Below are positions 54,429 through 64,000 of a stretch of DNA of 64,000 nt, piece by piece. Positions within the stretch are counted from its first letter, which is position 1. Each line of letters starts with the position of its first letter. Under the pieces are notes generated by a model. That model searched no databases. It was not told the DNA's origin and worked only from the letters and a program-made list of their open reading frames with translations. A program made the translations under genes and the position numbers. Source of the DNA: Chlorocebus sabaeus (Eukaryota; Chordata; Mammalia; Primates; Cercopithecidae); contig NC_132914.1 of NCBI RefSeq assembly GCF_047675955.1, forward strand, positions 130,310,663-130,374,662, read 5' to 3'.

Positions 54429-55793
54429 TGTTGTCTGGAATTGGTGGGTTCTTGTTCTTGCTGACTTCAAGAATGAAGTCGTGAACCCTCACGGTGAGTA
54501 TTACAGTTCTTAAAGATAGTGTGTCTGGAGTTTGTTCCTTCAGATGTTCAGATGGGTCCACAGTTTCTTCCTTCTGGTGGGTTCATGGTCTTGCTGACTT
54601 CAGGAGCTAAGCTGCAGACCTTCCTGGTGAGTCTTACAGCTTTTAAAGGTGGCGTGTCTGGAGTTGTTCATTCTTCCTAGTGGGTTTGTGGTCTCGCTGG
54701 CTTCAGGAGTGAAGCTGCAGACCTTCGCGGTATTACAGCTCACAATGGCGGCGTGGACCCAAAGAGTGAGTAGCAGCAGGATTTACTGTAAAGTGCAAAA
54801 GAACCAAGCTTCCACACTATGGAAAGTGACCCAAAGGCGTCCCACTGGCTAGCCTGGGCAGCCTGCTTTTATTCCCTTATCTGACCCCACCCACATCCTA
54901 CTGATTGGTCCGTTTTACAGAGAGCTGATTGGTCCATTTTGACAGAGTACTGATTGGTATATTTACAATCCCTGAGCTAGACACAGAGTGCTGATTGGTG
55001 TGTTTACAATCCTTTAGCTAGACACAGAGTGCTAGACAGAGAAGTTTTCCAAGTCCCCACTAGGTTGGCTAGACACAGAGTACTGATTGGTGTATTTACA
55101 AACCCTGAGCTAGACACAGAGTGCTGATTGGTGTATTTACAAACCCTTAGCGAGACATAAAGGTTCTCCAAGTCCCCACTAGACCCAGGAGCCCAGCTGG
55201 CTTCGCCCAGTGGATGCCAAACCGCCGCTGCAGGCGGAGCTGGTCGCCAGTACTGGCGCCGCAGACCTGCACTCCTCAGCCCTTGGGTGGTCGATGGGAT
55301 CGGTTGCTGCAGTGCAGGGGGCGGCGCTCGTAGGGGAGGCTCTGGCCGTGCAGGAGCCCAGGGCGGCGGGGGGGAGGCTGGGGCATGGCGGGCTGCAGGT
55401 CCCCAGCCTTGCCCCAGGGGGAGGCAGCTGAGGCCCAGTGAGAATTCCAGCGTAGCGCCGGCGGGCTGGCACTGCTGGGGGACCCGGCGCATCCTCCCCG
55501 GCTGCTGGCGTTTGTGCTAAGCCCCTCACTGTCCAGGGCGGCGGCGCCCGAGCCCGCGCCCACCCGGAACTCGCGCCGGCCCGCGAGCGGGGCGCGAAGC
55601 CCCAGTTCCCTCCCGCGCCTCTCCCTCCGCACCTCCGGGCAAGCAGCGGGAGCCGCCTCCGGCCTCGGCCAGCCCAGAGAGTGGCTCCCACAGTGCAGTG
55701 GCGGGCTGAAGGGCTCCTGGAGCGCCACCAGAGTGGACGCGGAGACCGAGCAGACGCGGAGAGCGAGGGCTACTAGCACGTTGTCACCTCTCA
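54429..55793 (-). mobile_element. Solo LTR12 (HERV-9) retroviral LTR
   Basis: About 1.36 kb, non-coding, minus orientation. U3 is at the right: GC-rich 55,180-55,790, then an array of ATTGG (inverted CCAAT) motifs at 54,904, 54,928, 54,953, 54,994, 55,086 and 55,127. A TATA-like aataaaag with a nearby GATA motif (agataag) lies at about 54,867-54,882. R/U5 repeats (gaagctgcagaccttc types) lie at 54,590-54,740. The usual AATAAA poly(A) signal reads AGTAAA near 54,788. No gag, pol or env sequence is present, so internal ERV sequence was lost by LTR-LTR recombination. Confidence 0.88.
54904..55131 (-). promoter_or_regulatory. Array of six CCAAT motifs in LTR12 U3
   Basis: Six ATTGG pentamers (CCAAT on the LTR sense strand), mostly within gctgattggt-type repeats of about 41 bp. 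NF-Y-bound CCAAT arrays are known to drive LTR12 promoter activity. Confidence 0.7.
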
Positions 55794-55889
55794 CAGTGAG
55801 CCGAGAGCCCACCAGTGCACTCCACCCTGGGTAACAGAGTGAGATTCCGTCTCAAAAAAATTAAAAAATTAAATTAAATTTTAAAATGC

Positions 55890-56125
55890 CCTACCTGGCC
55901 TGGTGTGGTTGCTCATGCCTGTAATCCTAGCACTTTGGGAGGCCAAGGCAGGGAGATTACTTGAGCTCTGGAGTTCCAGACCAGCCTGGGAAACATGGTG
56001 AAATCCAGTCTCTACAAAAAATACAAAAATTAGCCAGGTGGTGTATGCCTGTGGTCCCAGCTACTTTGGAGGCTGAGGTAGAAGGATTGCTTGAGCCTGG
56101 AAGGTAAAGTTTGCAGTCAGCCATA
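55890..56125 (+). mobile_element. AluJ-like element, 3' end lost
   Basis: ggcctggtgtggttgctcat to gcagtcagccatagatagat, where a short local duplication (catagata) replaces the end. Confidence 0.88.
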
Positions 56126-56559
56126 GATAGATAGTTGCAGTCACCATAGATACGTCTTTAGGAAAAAGTCCTCCCATACTAAAGCAAATTCAAAAAAATG
56201 GAAAAAGTGACTTTTTCACCAGATGTGTATATATCAATGTTGAGAACACAAGAAACATGAAAAAAGAAAAAAAAAACTGAGGAAAAAATGACACCTCCAA
56301 AGGAACACAGTAACTCTCCAGCCAACAAGGTTACTGTACCCAGAAAAGTTAAATGAAGTCTTAAATGAAGAAGAAAGAAAGTCTTTCCCAGGCAAATAAA
56401 AACCAGTAGACTGGCTGGCTATACAAGAAATTTGTACGGGAGTCCTACACCTGGAAGAACAATATCTACCATCATGAAAACATATGAAAATATAAAGCCT
56501 ACCACTGGTAGAGCAAACACAAAAATAAGGAAGAGAAAGGACTAAAATCTTCAGGCTCC

Positions 56560-57130
56560 ACTTCAAGTTTCCTTGCTATTTCCACCACATCTGGATTTAC
56601 TTCCTCCATGGAAGTTTTGAGTTCCTCAAAATCATTTATGAGCATTGGGAATAACTTATTTTAAAGTCCTATTGCTGATATTTTGACTCCTTCCTATGAA
56701 TCACAAATGTCCTTAATGGCACCTAAAATGGTGAATCCTTTCTAGAGGTTTTTCCATTTTCATCTCCCAGATCCATCAGAGTAATCACTAGCTATGGCAG
56801 TTGTAGCCTTACAAAATATATTTTTGAAATAAGACTTGAAAGTTAAAATTACTCCTTCATCCATGGGCTACAGAATGGATATTGTGTTAGCAGGTGGTTA
56901 AATAGCATTTATTTCCACCAGAGCTCTTGGGTGACTAGGTGCATTGCCAATATGCAGTACTATTTAGAAAGAAATCTTTTCTTACTGAGTAGTAGGTCTC
57001 AACAGTGGGCTTAAAATATTTGGTAAACTATGTTATAAACAAATGTGCTGTCACCCAGGCTTCGTTATTCCATTTATAGAGTACAGCAAAATAGGTTTAG
57101 CATAAATCTTAAGGGCTCTAGGATTTTCAG
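56560..57130 (-). mobile_element. Tigger (pogo-class) transposase fossil
   Basis: On the minus strand the sequence gives transposase-like words including WVTAHLF, FTKYFKPTVET-like and NIGNAPSHPRAL-like segments, with frame breaks. Inserted in the L1. Family assignment from memory. Confidence 0.65.
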
Positions 57131-57892
57131 AACAGTAAATGAGACAAACAAAAGGAGTTGGAATTTGTTACTGTACTACATGAAATTCTAAAGAGAATCC
57201 TTCAGGTTGAAATGAAAGGATACTAGACAGTAACTTGGTGGTATATAGAGAGTAAAAAAGATTTTCAATAAGAAAAGACTACATGGGCGCATATAGAAGC
57301 TAGTGTCAGTGTAAAAGAAAATACATAAAAATAACTATAAATTTATGTTATCAGACACACAATATATAATGATGTAACTTTTGACAATAACATAAAGGGA
57401 AGCAGGGAACGGAGCTATATAAGAGCAGAGTTTTTGCATACTATTGAAGTTAATTTTGTATCAATTAAGACTATATTGGCCTCAAATTTATTTGGAATTC
57501 TGGGGGCTGTGAACAGCCAAAACAATCTTGAAAAATAAGAATAAAGTTGGAGGACTCACAATTTCTGCTTTCAAAACTTACCACAAAGCTACAATCATCA
57601 AAACAATGTGGTACTTGCATAACTATAAACATTTAGATCAATGGAATATAATTTAGAGTCCAAAAATAAATCTATACATCTATGTCCAATTGATTTTTAC
57701 AAGGGTGCCAAGTATATTAAGTAAGGAAAACTAATCTCTTTAACAAATGTCACTGAATGACTGGATTTCCACATGCAGAAGAATGAAGTAGGCCTCCATC
57801 TCACACTACATACAAAAATTATTTCAAACTAGACAAATGACTTAAAACTGTAAAACTTTTAGAATAATAAATAAAGGGAAATCCTCATGACC

Positions 57893-58033
57893 ATGGGGCT
57901 GGTCATGGTGATTCATACCTGTAATGCCAGAACTTTGGGAGGCTGAGGCAGGAGGCTCACTTGAGCTCGAGAGTTGGAGACCCACCTGGGCAACCTAGCA
58001 AGATCCCATCTCTATTAAAAAAAAAAAAAGAAA
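57893..58033 (+). mobile_element. Alu left monomer (FLAM/AluJ-like)
   Basis: ggggctggtcatggtgattc to an A-run at 58,017-58,029. Only the left arm is present. Confidence 0.85.
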
Positions 58034-58439
58034 AAATATTCACAACCTTAGATTTGGCCATAGATTCTCAATTATAACACCAAAAGCACAAGCAATAACA
58101 AAAAAGAATAGATAAATTGGACTTTGTCAAAATTTTGAAATTTTGTGCATCAAAGGACATTATCATGAAAGTGAAACAATAACCTACAGAAATAGAGAAA
58201 ATATTTGCAAATCATATAAGAGTTTAATATCAGGAACATTTAAAGAACTCCTACAACTCAAAAAACAACCCCACTGAAAAATGAGTAGAGACATGAATAG
58301 ACGTTTCTCCAAAGAGGATGTGCTAATGGCCACTAAACATGTTAAAAGATGGTCAAAGTTATCAGTCATTTGGGAAACACTAACCAAAACCACAATGAGA
58401 TACCACTCCACACCTTGTAGGATAGGTGTAAATTTTTTT

Positions 58440-58885
58440 TAAAGCAGAAAGTATTAAGTCTTATTCACCAGTGAACGGGTATATTCAAAGCTACCCCTAC
58501 AGTCCAAGGGAACTGAGAAGCCAAAGAAAGAAGCTAACAAATACAGTTTCTCAGAAACATTTAATAGGGTCTTATAAACAGAAGCAATGTCTTGGGCAAC
58601 CATGAGACAGCGGATTACTGCACTCACCCTTCAGAAAGAATTCTTTATATCACAAGCTTTTTTGTTAAGACGTGTTCAGCTAGCCATGTTTCAGACTCTC
58701 TTGCAAAACTCATGACCAATGGGAATTTAGATAAGCATCTTTATGAGGGATTGTCTATGGTACGGGAATCGTTTTTTGACCTTGCCGTAGCAATGTCTTG
58801 GTATGCATGATTCAAACATTAGTCATTATGTCAGTTTCATTTCAAGATGGGTTACTCTTGACAGGCAACAGACTGTTTTCCTTCA
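58440..58885. other. Unassigned ~440-bp insert in L1
   Basis: L1 ORF2 stops near ggataggtgtaaatt and resumes at gtaaggatgtggagaaattg. The block between matches nothing I recognise. Read on the minus strand it contains gtgatataaagaattc and later ataagaccctattaaatg, which is compatible with an LTR remnant. Confidence 0.5.
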
Positions 58886-59530
58886 AGTGTTCGGTAAGGA
58901 TGTGGAGAAATTGCAGCTTGGAGCCCTTGTACATTGCTGGTGGGAATGTAAAATGGTTCAGCTACTGTGAGAAATGTTTTGGTGGCTTCTTGGAAAGGAC
59001 AGAATTGCCCTATGACCCAATAATACCGCTACTGTGTATATACCCCAATGCATTGAAAAGAGGGAGTCAAACAGATACTTTTATGCCAATATTCCTTGCA
59101 GAAGTATTCATAATAGCCCAAAGGTGGATCAATCCAAACGTCCATCAACAGATAAATGGGTTAACAAAATGGAGTATACAACAGGACATTAGTCATAAAA
59201 CAGAACCAAAGCTCTGGTACATGCTACAACATAGGTGAACCTGAAAAACATTATGCCAGTGAGATGAGCCAGACACAAAAGGCCAAAGATTGTGTGATTC
59301 CACTTATATGACCTAGGTAGAATAGGCAAATTCATGAAGACAGAAAGTAGATCAGAGGTTTCCAGGCAAATAAGGGGAATGGGGAGTTATTGCTAAATGA
59401 GTACCAGAGTTTCTGTTTGGAGTGATGGAAGAGTTTTGGAATTAGTGGTGATGGTTACACAACATTGTGAATCTAACTAATGCCATTGAATTGTATGCTT
59501 AACGACGATTAAAATGGAAGTTTTTATTAC

Positions 59531-59769
59531 ATATATATATCCATAATGAGATAAAAAAGAAATTTTAAAAATTTAAAGAGAGCAATTTTAAAATGTTAGT
59601 CAATTTTAACATCATCTTGAATTTTGCATTTCAAGCACAAGCTAATTTCCCCTCACAATCATTGTGTGTGTGTGTTTGGGGGTGGGTGTTTTCAGGTCTT
59701 TGTATTTATTGATAATGATAGATGACAAGAAATTTTTATGCTAATGTGATTTATGAAAAAACATTTTTA
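59531..59769. other. Intergenic, AT-rich with short GT run
   Basis: gtgtgtgtgtttgggggtgg at 59,665-59,684. Otherwise nothing recognised. Confidence 0.4.
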
Positions 59770-60125
59770 AAGAGAACTGGTTGTGGTGGCTCATGCCTGT
59801 AATCCTAGTGATTTGGGAGGCTAAGGTGGGAGGATTGCTTGAAGCCAGGAGTTCGAGACCAGCCTGGGCAACACAGGGAGACACCATTTCTACAAAAAAA
59901 ATTAAAAAATTAGCCAGGCATATATGTTATATATATTATATAATGTAATATACATAATGTAATATAATATATATTATACAGTTGCACCCTGTATTCCTAG
60001 CTACTTGGGAGGCTGAGATAGGAGGATCACTTGAGCCCAGGAATTTGAGGTTGCAGTGAGCTATGATCGTGCCACTGAACTCCATCCTGAGTGATAGAGT
60101 GAGACTCTGTCTCTTAAAAAAAATT
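59770..60125 (+). mobile_element. AluJ-like element with internal AT expansion
   Basis: Forward copy (ctggttgtggtggctcatgc) whose middle linker is replaced by about 60 bases of TATATA/TAATG repeats at 59,920-59,982. It then resumes at ttgcaccctgtattcctag. Confidence 0.88.
59920..59982. repeat. AT-rich expansion inside the Alu
   Basis: Imperfect tatat and ataatgtaat units between gccaggca and cagttgcacc. Confidence 0.9.
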
Positions 60126-61004
60126 TTTTTTAAAAGAATAAATGTAAGAAAGACTTTCTAAATATAAGGGTAAATAGAGGTGAAATGTAAGAAGAAAAAA
60201 TATATACCATGCATACAGTAACCAAAAAAAAAAAAAAAAAGCTTGCATGGCTATATTAACATCAGACTATGGCAAGAAATATTATGAGAGATAAAGAGGA
60301 AAATTTTATAATAATAAATGGCAAACTCGACAGGAAAATCTAAATGTCTTAAATAGATAGCTTGAGACATAAGCGTATTCCAGCCTGATTACCGTGACAA
60401 CTTTCTGTAGTAGAAGATCTGCCAGTGTTCATCAAAACTGTTTGCTTTTTCCTCATTAGCAACTCTTTCCAAACACACCTTAAGTTACATGGAGTCAAGT
60501 GACCAAGTTCTGGCCATGGAATATGGGCTAAAATGGGATATACTGCTTTCAGTCCTGTCCCATGTGATGAAGAATAAACATTCTTTAAATTATTACATAA
60601 AGTGGGAAAGACTGTCAGGGAAACTTGAAAAATAATTAGACATGAATAAAAATATTACTTTGTATTTTCGGTGTAAGTCTAGGCATTATTTAAGGCACTC
60701 TTCCATATTATATCTGCTTTTCATTGTCTTTGAGATATTTTACAACCCTATACTTTATCAAAAACTCATAATACAAGTTATTATTCTCTATAGAAATGCA
60801 AATATTTTATGTCTAGTTGAATGCAATTCTTTAGTTTTGCATCTTTTCGTAAATTCATCCTAGTATTTCTTTCCTATATATCTGTGGTTCTTTGAATTCT
60901 TCTTGGGACTATTTACAACAGCTTACTGGTACACTCATTAATTAAGAAGGTAATTAAAATATTTGGCACATGTTTATGTTTGTATGAGAGTCGTGACTTT
61001 ATCT
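60126..61004. other. Intergenic, AT-rich
   Basis: Includes an 18-A run at 60,223-60,240. No gene. Possible L1 remnants at 60,160-60,360. Confidence 0.35.
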
Positions 61005-61320
61005 TGTTTTTTGAAACAGGGTCTCGCTTTGTCACCCAGGCTGGAGTTGCAGTGTCGTGATCATTGTTCACTACAGTGTTGACCTCACAGGTTCAGGTGA
61101 TCCTCTTACCTCAGCCTCCTGAGTAGCTGGGACTGTGGGTGGCACACCATCATGCCTGGCTAATTTTTTTTTTTTTTGGTATTTTTTTTTTTGTAGAGAC
61201 AGGGGGTCATGCTATGTTGCCCAGGCTGGTCTCAAACTCCTGGATTCAAGCAATCCCCCCATCTTGGCCTCTCAAAGTTCTAGTATTACAGGCATGAGAC
61301 ACCGTGCCCAGCTGATTTTA
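61005..61320 (-). mobile_element. AluJ-like element
   Basis: ttttgaaacagggtctcgct to gacaccgtgcccagctg, with an expanded T-rich linker. Confidence 0.88.
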
Positions 61321-61632
61321 TATTTTTAAAAATCTTGTGACAGTTTATTAAACACCCTGTATAAGTTCCACTCTCTCTCCCATCCACCATTTGCAAGCTG
61401 GATTTTAACGTAAGAAATCTTTCAGAATCACATACTGAAAACAGTAGACTCTGTAAACATGGGTCTCTGAATGATTCAGTTTAGCAGAGACTCCCTCGAC
61501 CCTCATTGCACTAATATAAGTGAAAACATAAGGTACAAATTATATATCATAAAATGTAACCATTTAATGTATATAATTTCATTTTAAAACTATTTTTACA
61601 GAATTGTGCAACCATCTCTATAATTTAATTTT
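61321..61632. other. Intergenic, probable antisense L1 piece
   Basis: 61,500-61,630 (taaaatgtaaccatttaatg and neighbours) continues into L1-like antisense DNA after the next Alu. Confidence 0.4.
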
Positions 61633-61950
61633 AGGGCCGGACATGGTGGCTCACACCTGTAATCCCAGCACTTTGGGAGGCCGAGGTGGGTGGATCACCT
61701 GGGGTCAGGAGTTCTAGACCAGCCTGGCCAACATGGTGAAGCCCCGTCTCCACTAAAAAAATACACACACATACACACACACACACACACAAATAGATGG
61801 GCATGGTGGCACACACCTGTAATCCCAGTTGCTCGGGAGGCTAAGGCAGGAGAATTGCTTGAACCTGGGAGCCAGTGGTTGCAGTGAGCTGAGATGGCAC
61901 CACTGCACTCCAGCCTGGGTGACAGTGAGACTCTGTCTCAAAAAAAAATT
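61633..61950 (+). mobile_element. AluS-like element with CA microsatellite
   Basis: agggccggacatggtggctc start. The mid-element A-rich linker has become a (ca)n run at 61,763-61,791. Confidence 0.92.
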
Positions 61951-62337
61951 AATGTTTAGTACATTTTCATATACCCCGCTCCCCAAAGCTTCATATCCAC
62001 TAGTTATCAGACCTAGGCAACCAATAATCTACTGTTTCTATAGATTTGCCTTCTGAGAACATTTCATGTAAATAGTATCGTACAATATGTGGTCTTATAA
62101 GACATGCTTCTTCCATTCAGTATAATGTTTTGAGGTTTATTTGCTCAGACATGTACCAGTACTTAAGTCCTTTTTTGCCTAATAGTGTTACATTGTATAG
62201 ATTTGTCTCGTTTTGTTTTTCAAACATCAGTTGTTGGACATTTGGGTTGTTTCCACTTTTTGGCTACTATGAATAATGCTTCTGGGAACATTTATGTACA
62301 TGTCTTTGTGTGAACATTTCTTTGTCTTTCTTCTCTT
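61951..62337 (-). mobile_element. Antisense old L1 3' fragment
   Basis: gacatttgggttgtttccac, ctactatgaataatgcttct and agaacatttcatgtaaatag. Confidence 0.7.
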
Positions 62338-62495
62338 TTTTTAAGAGTTGGAGGTCTCACTCTGTCACCCATGCTGGAGTGCAATGGTGTAATCATAGCT
62401 CGCTGAAGCCTTGAAATCCTGGGCTCAAGCAATCCTCCCACCTCAACCACCCAACTAGCTGGGACTACAGGCATGTCACCATACGTGGATATCAT
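62338..62495 (-). mobile_element. Partial Alu
   Basis: gagttggaggtctcactctg to ggactacaggcatgtcacca. Right half absent. Confidence 0.85.
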
Positions 62496-62524
62496 TTCAT
62501 TTATCTTGGGTAATGAGCTTTGCT

Positions 62525-62805
62525 AAAGAGCACTTTGGGAGACTGAGGCTGGAGGATCACTTGAGGCCAGGAATTTGAGACCATCCTTGGCAACATAGTG
62601 AGACTGTATCCCTCCAAAAAAAAAAAAAGAAAAAAAAAAGTCAGGCATGATGGTGCATACCTGTAGTCTTAGTCACTTGGGTGTCTGAGTTGAGAGGATC
62701 ACTTGAACCCAGGAGTTTGAGGTTACATTGAGCTATGATTATACTACTACACTTCATCCAGGGCAACAGAGCAAGATCATGTCCCTAAAAATAAAAATAA
62801 AATAA
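62525..62805 (+). mobile_element. AluJ-like element, 5' truncated
   Basis: Starts gagcactttgggagactgag and ends in an (aaat)n tail. Very diverged. Confidence 0.85.
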
Positions 62806-62861
62806 AATATATAAAATGTTTTAAAGTCTGATTTTTTAAAGCCTGACATACTTCTTTTTTA

Positions 62862-63080
62862 TTTCAAGAGACACATAGGCTGGAGTATTGTAGCATGATC
62901 ATAGCTCACTGCAGCCTCAAACTCCTGGCTCAAAGGATCCTCCTGCTTCAGCCTCCTGAGTAGCTGGGACTATAGGTGTGCACCCCCACCCCAGCTAATT
63001 TAAACAAATTTTTTTAGAGATGAAGTCTTCTCAAATTGCTCAAAGTGCTGTGGTGGCATTAGCCACCACACCCAGCCTAG
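62862..63080 (-). mobile_element. Degraded AluJ
   Basis: caagagacacataggctgga to ttagccaccacacccagcc, with gaps. Confidence 0.82.
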
Positions 63081-63143
63081 TTGACATACTTAATCTACCC
63101 GAGATTTATTTTAAATATATTGTGAGACAGTCATCTTTATTTT

Positions 63144-63146
63144 ATA

Positions 63147-63162
<16 letters not shown>
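63144..63162. repeat. (TA)n at AluY tail
   Basis: tatatatatatatatatat directly before the T tract of the next Alu. Confidence 0.95.
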
Positions 63163-63180
<18 letters not shown>

Positions 63181-63455
63181 TTTTTGAGACGGAGTCTCGC
63201 TCTGTCGCCCAGGCTGGAGTGCAGTGGCGCAATCTCGGCTCACTACAAGCTCCGCCTCCCGGGTTCACGCCATTCTCCTGCCTCAGCTTCCCGAGTAGCT
63301 GGGACTACAGGCGCCCGCCACCTCGCCCGGCTAGTTTTTTGTATTTTTAGTAGAGACGGGGTTTCACCATGGTCTCGATCTCCTGACCTTGTGATCCGCC
63401 CGCCTCGGCCTCCCAAAGTGCTGGGATTACAGGCGTGAGCCACCGCGCCCTGCCT
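63163..63455 (-). mobile_element. Young AluY, Old World monkey type
   Basis: Reverse copy with tcgcccggctagttttttgt. About 20 bases (the tgttagccagga part) are missing at 63,369. Confidence 0.92.
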
Positions 63456-63769
63456 ATTATATTATTATATAGCTACTTTGTTGTTCTGATACAATTTATT
63501 GAAAAGTTTATCTTTTCCATAATGACTTTTCCCCTAATATTTTCTTATGAAAAATTTCAAACTTAGAGAAGAGTTTAAATAATTTTACAGTAAACACTGA
63601 TATTCCCAATCTTAAGCGGTTATCTACTGTGTTGAAATTTGCACTGATGGTACAAAACGATGGTAGGTAAAACTGCTGGCACTTCAGCATGAATCAAGGT
63701 AATAGCAAAAAAAGATGTTTATTAGTAGCCATTGTATTCTTCATCACTACACATTCATAGTTTTGTTCG
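63456..63769. other. Intergenic, possible LINE scrap
   Basis: 63,540-63,640 (tatgaaaaatttcaaactta) resembles the old LINE-like piece near 21,905. No gene. Confidence 0.35.
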
Positions 63770-64000
63770 TTTGCTTGAGACAGGGTCTAGCTGTGTTGCT
63801 TAGGTTGGAGTGCAGTAGCACGGTCATAGCTCACTACTGCCTCAAACTCCTGGGCTCAAGCAGTCCTCCTGCCTCAGTCTCCTGAGTAGCTAGAACTACA
63901 GGTGCTCACCACCGTACCCAGCTAATTTTTTTTTATCATGGATGGGATCTCGCTGTGTTATCCAGGCTGGTCTCATACTGCTGGCCTCAAGTGATCCTCC
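63770..64000 (-). mobile_element. AluJ-like element running off the window
   Basis: cttgagacagggtctagctg onward, cut by the right edge. Confidence 0.88.

Larger units (their letters stand above)
54209..55856 (+). mobile_element. Alu split by a solo LTR
   Basis: Left part 54,209-54,430 (ggccaggcgcagtggctcac to gaggttgcagtg). Right part 55,794-55,856 (cagtgagccgagagcccac to the A-run). The shared cagtg is the LTR target duplication. Confidence 0.92.
53463..59530 (+). mobile_element. One old L1, broken up by later insertions
   Basis: The L1 5' end (gggcttcaaaatgactgact, atggcaagtatataatcaca, actttgaatagatcatctaa) starts at about 53,463. Internal L1 is at 56,130-56,560, ORF2 at 57,130-58,440, and the ORF2 end with 3' UTR at 58,885-59,530. 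Interruptions are an Alu split by LTR12 (54,209-55,856), an Alu (55,890-56,125), a Tigger piece (56,560-57,130), an Alu fragment (57,893-58,033) and an unassigned block (58,440-58,885). Parts of the L1 are deleted. All frames are broken. Confidence 0.7.

Noticed and set aside
55004..55834. Frames of 73-178 codons in GC-rich DNA near 55.2-55.8 kb
   Set aside because: They lie in the LTR12 U3, which is non-coding. No retroviral protein sequence is present.
58798..59238. 146-codon plus-strand frame
   Set aside because: It spans the unassigned insert and then decayed L1 ORF2 end sequence. Not an intact L1 protein.

Overview
This is a primate nuclear genome window, most likely from an Old World monkey and orthologous to the KRAB zinc-finger cluster of human 12q24.33. 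About 60 Alu copies or fragments lie in 64 kb, with L1, L2, MIR, LTR and DNA-transposon fossils. Several young AluY copies share variants that I associate with cercopithecoid AluY lineages (ctcaagcctg, actagccgggcgaggtgg, gagatccggccactgc). That points to a monkey, not an ape, but it rests on memory of subfamily consensus sequences.

Two protein-coding genes are arranged head to head around one CpG island (about 18,985-19,800). On the minus strand is a KRAB C2H2 zinc-finger gene that I identify as ZNF891 (coding part 10,575 down to about 8,760). On the plus strand is ZNF10/KOX1, with a non-coding first exon ending at 19,856 and coding exons at 34,363-34,395, 42,550-42,676, 43,346-43,441 and 47,296-48,761. 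The spliced ZNF10 product is 573 codons, which is the length I recall for human ZNF10. Both products would be DNA-binding repressors acting through the KRAB-TRIM28/KAP1 heterochromatin pathway. Their shared promoter has a CCAAT box, GC boxes, NRF1-like sites, a CRE and an ACTAC...TCCCAG (ZNF143-type) element.

ZNF10 looks intact. ZNF891 does not: a 2-bp deletion at 9,186/9,187 ends the frame after finger 5. Four more fingers lie downstream in a shifted frame, the last finger has lost one residue of its spacing, and an exact 84-bp repeat has produced two identical adjacent fingers. Its KRAB-A, KRAB-B and fingers are all in one uninterrupted exon, unlike ZNF10, which suggests origin from a spliced RNA.

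Layout: 1-8.1 kb Alu/L1/old-repeat DNA; 8.1-10.7 kb ZNF891 last exon; 10.7-19.3 kb ZNF891 intron, holding an RPL23A processed pseudogene (14,372-14,896) and an L1 fragment that runs up to the island; 19-20 kb bidirectional promoter; 20-47.3 kb ZNF10 introns with MaLR LTRs, L2, L1 and dense Alus; 47.3-50.2 kb ZNF10 terminal exon and 3' UTR; 50-64 kb intergenic, mainly one old L1 (53.4-59.5 kb) broken up by Alus, a Tigger fossil, an unassigned insert and a solo LTR12/HERV-9 LTR (54,429-55,793).

No wholly new system is evident. The most unusual items are the damaged ZNF891 array, an Alu joined to a locally copied 55-bp segment and an inverted Alu end (21,361-21,630), an LTR-like insert between 58-bp direct repeats (52,102-52,542), and a 24-codon upstream ORF in ZNF10 exon 1.
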